Origin: UBA3792 sp964426415
GTDB lineage: Bacteria; Bacillota; Clostridia; Christensenellales; CAG-138
Assembly: GCA_964426415.1 (NCBI GenBank)
Contig: CAYRQM010000024.1
Span: 1 to 27,829 of the forward strand
DNA length: 27,829 nucleotides
Direction of reading: 5' to 3'
Part shown: one piece after another, positions 22,594 through 27,829 of the stretch
Numbering within the stretch: the stretch's first letter is position 1
Layout: each line of letters begins with the position of its first letter
Notes under the pieces: model-generated
Database searches by the model: none
The model's input: only the letters and a program-made list of their open reading frames with translations
What the model was told of the DNA's origin: nothing
Made by a program: the position numbers and the translations under genes

Positions 22594-23367
22594 ATGGAGA
22601 AAGGAATGCATGAAGGACATCGCGCACGCATCCGCGCCGCTTACCGCGTCTCGGGTTTGGATGGGTTGCCTGATCACAATGTTTTGGAGCTGCTCTTGAC
22701 GTATGCCATTCCGCGTCGGGACGTCAACGAAACGGCGCATCTTTTGATGACGCGCTTTGGGTCGTTGGACGGCGTCTTGGCAGCCTCCGTATCCGACCTC
22801 ATGACGGTTGCAGGCGTTGGGGAGCAGGCAGCCGTCTTTCTGCATCTCATACACGACGTCAACAAGCGCATCACGCTGCAGTCCATGTCCGACAAGGGCG
22901 GCAAGGTCTCGCTCATGACGCCCCAACAGGCGTGTCAATATGCGCTGACGCTGGCGCAGGTCGACCGCTACGAAACGCTGCGCCTGATCTGTTTGGATTC
23001 CTATATGCGCGTGCTGCACGCTGACGTTTTGGCGGTGGGCAACTTGAGCTGTGTCGCCTTGGAGCCGCGCCATGTGATCGAAATTGCCTTGCAGCAAAAG
23101 GCGCGCTTCCTCATTCTCACCCACAACCACCCTTCCGGCGTCATCCTGCCTTCGGAGGACGACAAGCGCGCCGCCGAGCTGATTGCAGACGTCTGCACCA
23201 AGCTGGGAATCGATGTGCGCGACCAGCTCATTTTGGGCAAATCTGCCGCTTACAGCTATCAATACGACAAAGTATTTCAGTTTAACAGCCCGACCGTCTG
23301 CAACACCATCACGTTGGATGCGTACCGCGAACTCTTGCACGCACAGGCGCGACAGCTGCTATCATAG
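22594..23367 (+). CDS. radC: RadC family protein (HhH + JAMM/MPN domain)
   Basis: 257 residues. The N-terminal half starts MHEGHRARIRAAY and includes a UPF0758 helix-hairpin-helix region (NETAHLLMTRFGSLDGVL, VAGVGEQAAVFL). The C-terminal MPN domain has the metal motif HNHPSG at about 177-182 with Asp at about 189-190, as in JAMM metalloproteases. RadC was once linked to DNA repair; its biochemical role remains unsettled. ATG 22594 is taken; ATG 22606, with GGAG six bases before it, would give the usual MHEGHR start and is about equally likely. No convincing promoter of its own is seen between the preceding terminator and the start. The small Cys-rich gene follows 17 bases later, probably co-transcribed. 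Confidence 0.95.
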   Translation: MEKGMHEGHRARIRAAYRVSGLDGLPDHNVLELLLTYAIPRRDVNETAHLLMTRFGSLDGVLAASVSDLMTVAGVGEQAAVFLHLIHDVNKRITLQSMSDKGGKVSLMTPQQACQYALTLAQVDRYETLRLICLDSYMRVLHADVLAVGNLSCVALEPRHVIEIALQQKARFLILTHNHPSGVILPSEDDKRAAELIADVCTKLGIDVRDQLILGKSAAYSYQYDKVFQFNSPTVCNTITLDAYRELLHAQARQLLS

Positions 23368-23384
23368 CGAATAAGGGGGAATAA

Positions 23385-23672
23385 ATGAAGGGGTACAAGT
23401 GTACTTGCAAAGTACCGAATGTGGAGAACTGGAGCGTCATCCATGTCACCGCAAAGAACAAGGTCGTCCGCTGCTGTGTCTGCCATCAGGCATGGCATAC
23501 GGAAGCCGCCTATGCAAACGAGTTGAGCTCCGATCTGATCTCACTTTATGCATGGAGTCGGTTCATCAAGACGCCCGACTATCACCGAGAAAACGAGCCA
23601 AAGGGCGACGAGGGTTCCTATCTCGATCCCGCTTTTGTCAGCAGGTTCTTGCCTGCCGAGAGCAAAATCTGA
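23385..23672 (+). CDS. Small cysteine-rich protein, putative zinc-binding
   Basis: 95 residues with a good ribosome site (AGGGGGAATAA before ATG 23385). Cysteines and histidines cluster as C6-x-C8 and C30-C31-x-C33-H34 with H38 (KVVRCCVCHQAWHTEA), consistent with a small zinc ribbon. The rest is polar, without signal peptide or membrane span. It sits 17 bases after radC and before a shared terminator, so it is probably in the same transcript. I do not recognise the family; function unknown. It is kept as a real gene because of the ribosome site, operon spacing, ordered Cys pattern and absence of a better frame. Confidence 0.75.
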   Translation: MKGYKCTCKVPNVENWSVIHVTAKNKVVRCCVCHQAWHTEAAYANELSSDLISLYAWSRFIKTPDYHRENEPKGDEGSYLDPAFVSRFLPAESKI

Positions 23673-23682
23673 TCGCGCGTCA

Positions 23683-23711
23683 AAAGGGGCTGTTTCAAAA
23701 ACAGCCCCTTT
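23683..23711. terminator. Bidirectional terminator between convergent transcripts
   Basis: AAAGGGGCTGTTT and AAACAGCCCCTTT form a 13-bp perfect stem with a short CAA loop. Leftward it is followed by a T4 run, rightward by T3. It lies 10 bases past the small Cys-rich gene and 15 bases past the stop of the opposite-strand glycosyltransferase gene. Confidence 0.8.
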
Positions 23712-23725
23712 GCAATAGAGTTTCT

Positions 23726-25300
23726 TTACAGGACGAAGTAGCGCCAGTAGATTGGCCCCCACACGTTGGCAAGCACGCAGAACAGGATCAACGCCGTCTT
23801 CCAACAGCGGAACTTGTGCTCCGTCAGCCCGACGCACGCCAACAATATCATGTTGGGCAGAAAGTCCATGGCGTAGCGCGCACCAAACTGCACGGTGCCG
23901 TTGCCGTAGTTGAGCAAAAACGGAATCGCCGTCAAGACCATCGTACCGAGCGCAACCCAAGTCATGGGCTTTTTGCGCCTTGTCCACAGCGGAACCAAGC
24001 AAAAATACAGCGCGGGAGAAATTGCCGTGATGGATACGCCCGTGATCGACGGATAGATGTACGGCGCGGTGTCGGACTTTTTGGGCATCATCCAAAAGAT
24101 GGTTTCCAAATTCCACGGCAGATGCGAGACGCCCAACGGCCCCTCCACCGACGGGAAGCTGGATTGGACGATGGAATAGAACGTGTCCGTAATCTCTTGA
24201 CTGCCCACGTCCGACAGCGCATAGGTGGGTACGTTGGTGCAGTAATTCCACCCTTCGCCCGCACGGTCTTGCAGGTATTGGATGAAGCGCAGCTTGTCGC
24301 TGACGGTGGGGAACGCCGTTTCCCAGTCCATCTTCTCGACCGCGTTCAAGAACGTCATTTGCGACTTGGCGTCGGACAGTTCCTCCTGCATGTAGTAGTA
24401 CAGCGGCTTATAAAAGTCCTTCAGGTGGGTGAGGTTGTAGCTCTTGTCCATGATCGTGCCAAAGCGCGTATAGTTCATCCACATATAGGCGCCGCCAAAG
24501 ACGGCTGCACCGAGCATAAACGGAATGCCGTACCACAGCCATTCCTTCTTGGGACGATACAGCAGAATATAGGCGATGAAGACGGGCGCGCCCAACAGAT
24601 TGGACAGCCTGCAGCACACCGCCAGCCCAAAGAACAGCCCTGCAAACAGCTGCGCGACTGCCGCACGCTTTTTGTCGCGGTACGGGCAGGTGAGCAGCAC
24701 GCCTGCGGCGAACAAGCAAAACCAAGAGGCGACGTGCCCAATGAACCACGAGTGCGCCACCGCCGCCAAGAAGCAGTGCACCGTGCCGAAGATGGCAAGC
24801 AGCGTGCAAAGCAGCCGTTCGCGCACCGTTTTGCCAATCTTGAGATTGCACAGCAGGAAATAGAACAGCACCGCGTTGCCCGCGCCCAGCGTAAAGCCCA
24901 CATAGGCGTAGTTGACGCCGGAGACGCCGAAGATTGCAACGAGCGGCAGCAGAATGAACGACACGCCCGGTGCGAAATGCATATACTCCTTGCCGCCCAG
25001 CTCGATGGATTCGAGATAGTCGGGCAGCACGCAGTCGATCTTCCCATTGAGCAGCGCTTCGGACAGGTAGGAATAGTTGTTGTATCCGACGAACTCGTGG
25101 TTGTTCAGCGCATACAGCACCAGCCATGTGATGGCAAAGATGGAACACGCGATGAACCATTGGCTCGTCTTATCCGATGGCTGTTTGCGCTTTTTGGGGA
25201 ATGCGTACTGCCAAAGGATGTCGAATCCCAGCAACAGCACCACGACGCACGCGGCAAAGAGCATGTCGGTGCGGTACAGTTTGAGTGCGTCAATCTCCAT
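23726..25300 (-). CDS. Multi-span membrane protein, GT-C type glycosyltransferase-like
   Basis: 524 residues from ATG 25300, which has AAAGGAG about ten bases upstream. About eleven hydrophobic spans alternate with short loops. The first large outer loop (NNHEFVGYNNYSYLSEALLNGKID... through YMHFAPGVSF) has the place and character of the acidic catalytic loop of polyprenyl-phosphate-sugar dependent GT-C enzymes, and a polar loop follows about residue 300 (WNYCTNVPTYALSDV). Such enzymes move a sugar from a lipid carrier to a wall or surface acceptor outside the membrane. It overlaps the flavoprotein gene by 11 bases and is last in the GtrA-flavoprotein cassette. The donor sugar and the exact family are not certain. 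Confidence 0.8.
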   Translation of the reverse strand: MEIDALKLYRTDMLFAACVVVLLLGFDILWQYAFPKKRKQPSDKTSQWFIACSIFAITWLVLYALNNHEFVGYNNYSYLSEALLNGKIDCVLPDYLESIELGGKEYMHFAPGVSFILLPLVAIFGVSGVNYAYVGFTLGAGNAVLFYFLLCNLKIGKTVRERLLCTLLAIFGTVHCFLAAVAHSWFIGHVASWFCLFAAGVLLTCPYRDKKRAAVAQLFAGLFFGLAVCCRLSNLLGAPVFIAYILLYRPKKEWLWYGIPFMLGAAVFGGAYMWMNYTRFGTIMDKSYNLTHLKDFYKPLYYYMQEELSDAKSQMTFLNAVEKMDWETAFPTVSDKLRFIQYLQDRAGEGWNYCTNVPTYALSDVGSQEITDTFYSIVQSSFPSVEGPLGVSHLPWNLETIFWMMPKKSDTAPYIYPSITGVSITAISPALYFCLVPLWTRRKKPMTWVALGTMVLTAIPFLLNYGNGTVQFGARYAMDFLPNMILLACVGLTEHKFRCWKTALILFCVLANVWGPIYWRYFVL

Positions 25301-26846
25301 CGCACGGCTTCTCCTTTGTCTCGTGATAGGATTCCTCGGTGTTGACGTTCCAAATGGCAGCTTTGTCCGTGCCATTTTGGATGGCGCGCACCGCCTCCAT
25401 CGCCGTCAGCATGGAATGATCCATGTTGTTGTAGCGATGCTGCCCGTTTCTGCCGATGCAGAAGAGGTTCGCAAACCCGTCCAAGTACGTTTTGACCGTA
25501 TCGAATTGATCATAGGTGCCGAAGTAGGCGGGATACGCCTTTTTGATGCGCAGCCGCGTGGCGTCCAAGAACGCATCCGCATCGACGATGTCCATTTTGA
25601 CCAACTCGTCCTTTGCCATTTGGATGAAGTCGGCGTCTGGCATCTCCCACATCCAATCGCCTTCTGCGCAAAAATACTCCAGCCCAATCCAAACGGTGTG
25701 CAGCGGGTCTTTGACCATATAGGGTGACCAGTTGTTGAAAATCTGCATGCGCCCCATATGCACGTCGCGCTCCTGCACATAAATCCAGCAGTCGGGCACG
25801 ATATTGCCCAAGGTTTTGCAGTTGGTTTCGTTCTTGAGCTTCATGCGATCGACCAGCACGCCCACGGTGATAAAATCGCGGTACGGGAGCCCCTGGGCAA
25901 TCGTTTGAACCGACTGCGGAACGGTGTCGCCCATTGCGCGCACCAAATCAGAAATCGGCATGGAGGAGAAGAAATAATCGCCCGAAAAGCGCGTGCCGTC
26001 CGACGTTTCGACAGCCGTTACGCGTTCGCCGTCGAACAGGATTTTGTTGACGGAACGGTTCATAAGAACCTGTCCGCCCATGCGTTCGACCTCATGCGCC
26101 ATCTTTTCCCAAAGCTGACCGGGGCCCTTCTTGGGATACACATATTGCTCGATCAAGGACGTTTCGACCTGCTTTTGCTTGCCGCCAAACGCCTTGCGCA
26201 CCATCGACCAAACCGCCTTAAAGAGCGACAGCCCCTTGATACGCTGCGCGCCCCAGTCCGGTGCGATGTCCTTGGGATTGACGCCCCAAAGCTTTTCATT
26301 GTACGATTCGAAGAACATATGGTACAACGGAAGCCCGAAGCGGTTGATCATGAAATCTTTGAGCGTGCGCTCCTTCCGCTTGAAAACGGCTGACCAAACG
26401 TACCCCACCCCCGCCTTGCAGGTGCGACAAAAGCCCATGTTGCGGATGGTTTCCCACTTGAGCGAAATGGGGTAATCGAAGAACTTGCGCAGATAGTAGA
26501 TGCGCGATACGCGGGTGCGCACCAGCATCACGTCGTCGGTCTGTTCGGGATCGGGGCCGTTGGGCGCAAGCGGTTTTTCCCGTTGCAGCAGCAAATCGTC
26601 GAGCGAGGGCGCGCCCTGCAAGGGCATTAAGGTTTGCCACAGCGCGTTGACCTCTTCGTTTTTGGAGAAGAACCGATGCCCGCCCAAGTCCATGCGATTG
26701 CCGTGGTACGATACAGTGCGTGAAATGCCGCCAATGGCGTCGCTTTCCTCCAGCACGATTGGGATAATCTGCGTTTCCTTCAGAAGATAATAGGCGGCGG
26801 TCAGCCCCGCTGGGCCCGCACCGATGATGACAGCCGTTTTGCTCAT
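25290..26846 (-). CDS. FAD-dependent oxidoreductase, UDP-galactopyranose-mutase-like
   Basis: 518 residues. The N-terminal dinucleotide-binding motif IIGAGPAGLTAAYYL (about 7-21) and acidic strand end VLEESDAIGG fit an FAD-binding Rossmann fold; MDLGGHRFFSKNEEV matches the GGHxF region of UDP-galactopyranose mutase-like and phytoene-desaturase-like enzymes. The C-terminal NLFCIGRNGQHRYNNMDHSM contacts FAD in this family. UGM relatives convert pyranose to furanose nucleotide sugars; others act as amine oxidases. Context between a GtrA-like flippase and a GT-C-like transferase favours sugar chemistry. ATG overlaps the gtrA-like stop (ATGA at 26843-26846). Confidence 0.87.
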   Translation of the reverse strand: MSKTAVIIGAGPAGLTAAYYLLKETQIIPIVLEESDAIGGISRTVSYHGNRMDLGGHRFFSKNEEVNALWQTLMPLQGAPSLDDLLLQREKPLAPNGPDPEQTDDVMLVRTRVSRIYYLRKFFDYPISLKWETIRNMGFCRTCKAGVGYVWSAVFKRKERTLKDFMINRFGLPLYHMFFESYNEKLWGVNPKDIAPDWGAQRIKGLSLFKAVWSMVRKAFGGKQKQVETSLIEQYVYPKKGPGQLWEKMAHEVERMGGQVLMNRSVNKILFDGERVTAVETSDGTRFSGDYFFSSMPISDLVRAMGDTVPQSVQTIAQGLPYRDFITVGVLVDRMKLKNETNCKTLGNIVPDCWIYVQERDVHMGRMQIFNNWSPYMVKDPLHTVWIGLEYFCAEGDWMWEMPDADFIQMAKDELVKMDIVDADAFLDATRLRIKKAYPAYFGTYDQFDTVKTYLDGFANLFCIGRNGQHRYNNMDHSMLTAMEAVRAIQNGTDKAAIWNVNTEESYHETKEKPCDGD

Positions 26847-27319
26847 TCTGCTTCCTCCGATGGTTGTTTTGTGGGGCGGTCATAGACAATCAGCTTGCGC
26901 GCAACGTAATTCCATATCAGCACGATGACCGCCATGATAAGTTTCGTCACAAGCAGCACGTTCACGTCGATGGAAAAGATGGTAAAGAGGTGCGTGTAGG
27001 AGCCAAACAGCGCATTTGCAGCCCATGCGCCAAACTCCGTCAGACCAAGCCCCACCAAGCCGATGCCCGCAAAGATGACAAAGGACTTGAAATCGCGCCC
27101 CTTGGTGCGCTGCGCAGGCGCGGTAAAAACGAAAAGGTTGGATAGGAAAAAGTTGGTGAGAAGCCCCGCGATGAAGCTGATGGCGTGCGAAAGATACACG
27201 AACACATTCGCTTCGGGAAACGCCCAGTTGGTCAGCACATACAAGATACCAAAATCGACGAGAAACGCCAGCCCGCCGACCAGTACATAACGTAAAAATT
27301 CGAACAGATTCTTCCGCAT
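26843..27319 (-). CDS. GtrA-like membrane protein
   Basis: 158 residues with four hydrophobic spans (YVLVGGLAFLVDFGILYVL, AISFIAGLLTNFFLSNLFVF, FVIFAGIGLVGLGLTEFGAW, LLVTKLIMAVIVLIWNYVAR), the arrangement and motifs of GtrA/PF04138. RKLIVYD near the end is typical of the family. GtrA proteins are thought to flip or help use polyprenyl-phosphate-linked sugars in glycan decoration. The usual partner GtrB, a polyprenyl-phosphate glycosyltransferase, is absent from the window. First gene of the cassette, with GAGGG four bases before the ATG and an upstream extended -10 promoter. Confidence 0.93.
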   Translation of the reverse strand: MRKNLFEFLRYVLVGGLAFLVDFGILYVLTNWAFPEANVFVYLSHAISFIAGLLTNFFLSNLFVFTAPAQRTKGRDFKSFVIFAGIGLVGLGLTEFGAWAANALFGSYTHLFTIFSIDVNVLLVTKLIMAVIVLIWNYVARKLIVYDRPTKQPSEEAE

Positions 27320-27389
27320 AAATCCCTCACAAAGGCATCATACACCCGATCGCTGAACTTACCCATAAAGGAAAGTCCACTTTTCAAGA

Positions 27390-27398
27390 ATTATACCA
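27390..27398 (-). promoter_or_regulatory. Extended -10 promoter of the GtrA cassette
   Basis: Minus-strand TGGTATAAT, an exact extended -10, lies 70 bases upstream of ATG 27319; the -35 region is weak (TGGACG at 17 bases). It shares the TGGTATAATTCT core with the orphan promoter at 16075. Confidence 0.65.
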
Positions 27399-27427
27399 TG
27401 CCAAGCGCCAAACGTCCACAACCGAAC

Positions 27428-27447
27428 TGTAACATTCTTGCGTTACA
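27428..27447. promoter_or_regulatory. Possible operator dyad upstream of the GtrA cassette
   Basis: TGTAAC (27428-27433) and GTTACA (27442-27447) form an inverted repeat with eight-base spacing, a further CATTC/GAATG pair flanking loosely. Centred about 45 bases upstream of the -10, it is placed where an activator might bind. Chance occurrence is quite possible. Confidence 0.3.
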
Positions 27448-27492
27448 TTTGCGGAATGTTGGGGAGTGAAGGTTGAAAGGTATTGCCCCCTG

Positions 27493-27565
27493 GTCATTCC
27501 GAGGCACGAAGTGCCGAAGAATCTCCCGTTTGCGTTCGAGATCCTTCGCTAAAGCTCAGGATGAC
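27493..27565. repeat. MITE-like interspersed repeat
   Basis: A 73-bp element with imperfect terminal inverted repeats: GTCATTCCGAGGCACGAAG at the left and, at the right, GAGATCCTTCGC ... CTCAGGATGAC, whose complement reads GTCATCCTGAG. Internal GAATCTC/GAGATCC also pair. GTCATTCCGAG...GAATCTC elements of this sort recur in many bacterial genomes. No coding content. Confidence 0.6.
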
Positions 27566-27590
27566 AAACGGGCGCTTTGCATCACCTTCC

Positions 27591-27829
27591 ACGAATAACG
27601 TGTACACGGGTTTTCCCGCAGAAGGTTGGCAGCGCCGCAAACGTTCCTTCCCCCAAAACGTGTACACGGGTTTTCCCGCAAAAGGTTGGCAGCGCCGCAA
27701 ACGTTCCTTCCCCCAAAACGTGTACACGGGTATTCCCGCAAAAGGTTGGTAGCGTCGCAAACGTTCCTTCCCGAAAAACGTGTACACGGGTTTTCCCGCA
27801 AAAGGTTGGCAGCGCCGCAAACGTTCCTT
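27591..27829. repeat. 60-bp tandem repeat (minisatellite), runs off right edge
   Basis: At least four copies in exact 60-base register starting at 27601, 27661, 27721 and 27781, the last cut by the window; the flanking AACG at 27597 belongs to the unit. Copies 1, 2 and 4 differ at one base in the shared part; copy 3 has four or five changes. Each unit holds the 10-bp palindrome CGTGTACACG followed by the fold-back CGGGTTTTCCCG. Every base is repeated with no unique spacers. A 20-residue repeating reading frame exists on both strands merely because 60 is divisible by three, with no ribosome site; I do not call a gene. Confidence 0.9.

Noticed and set aside
23399..25345. Plus-strand frame of 648 codons
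   Set aside because: Antisense of the membrane glycosyltransferase; rich in Arg/Gln/His without motifs, and it would cross the bidirectional terminator.
27483..27752. Repeat-encoded small protein over the tandem array
   Set aside because: The frame stays open on both strands simply because the unit is 60 bp; no ribosome site, and it begins in the MITE-like element.
27591..27829. CRISPR array
   Set aside because: All 60 bases of each unit repeat with no unique spacers, and no cas genes are present.

Overview
The window reads as a chromosomal segment of a moderately GC-rich member of the Bacillota, most likely a Clostridia-type gut or anaerobic bacterium. This rests on Gram-positive-style ribosome binding sites, TTGACA/TATAAT promoters, a formate-tetrahydrofolate ligase, dockerin-bearing surface proteins with GLUG and InlB-type B-repeats, an MBOAT/DHHW acetylation pair, and a SEDS protein. 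I cannot name the species. No phage, insertion sequence, transposase or CRISPR array is visible.

Layout. (1) 1-12180, all minus strand: a very large secreted dockerin/GLUG/B-repeat protein running off the left edge; a three-gene operon MBOAT acyltransferase - DHHW (AlgJ-like) protein - membrane-anchored RCC1 beta-propeller protein; and a second complete dockerin/GLUG surface protein. (2) 12217-15994: fhs (plus), convergently overlapping a P-loop kinase-like gene that follows a Nudix hydrolase gene (minus); ung (plus), transcribed back-to-back with the Nudix gene from promoters sharing one -35 box; then tRNA-Glu(CUC). (3) 15995-16337: a gene-free stretch packed with inverted repeats and terminator-like hairpins. 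(4) 16338-20855, minus: tRNA-Ser(GCU) and tRNA-Ser(UGA), then an operon of TIM-barrel sugar isomerase, pgi, rodA and a GNAT acetyltransferase. (5) 20959-23672, plus: a strongly codon-biased fold-type II PLP enzyme of unknown substrate, radC, and a small cysteine-rich protein. (6) 23726-27319, minus: a cassette of GtrA-like flippase, UDP-galactopyranose-mutase-like flavoprotein and a multi-membrane-span glycosyltransferase. (7) 27320-27829: a promoter region, one MITE-like repeat, and a 60-bp tandem repeat array running off the right edge.

Cell-envelope work is the common theme: dockerin-bearing exported proteins, glycan O-acylation, a cell-elongation SEDS protein beside a hexose-phosphate isomerase, and a sugar-transfer cassette. 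The most notable observations are an amber codon in the signal peptide of the giant left-end protein despite an intact promoter and ribosome binding site; an internally duplicated architecture in that protein, with a half dockerin repeat at the seam; the pairing of an acylation module with an RCC1 propeller; symmetric divergent promoters sharing a palindromic -35; the hairpin array near the tRNAs; and the 60-bp minisatellite. Homology calls come from reading motifs by eye; no database search was run.
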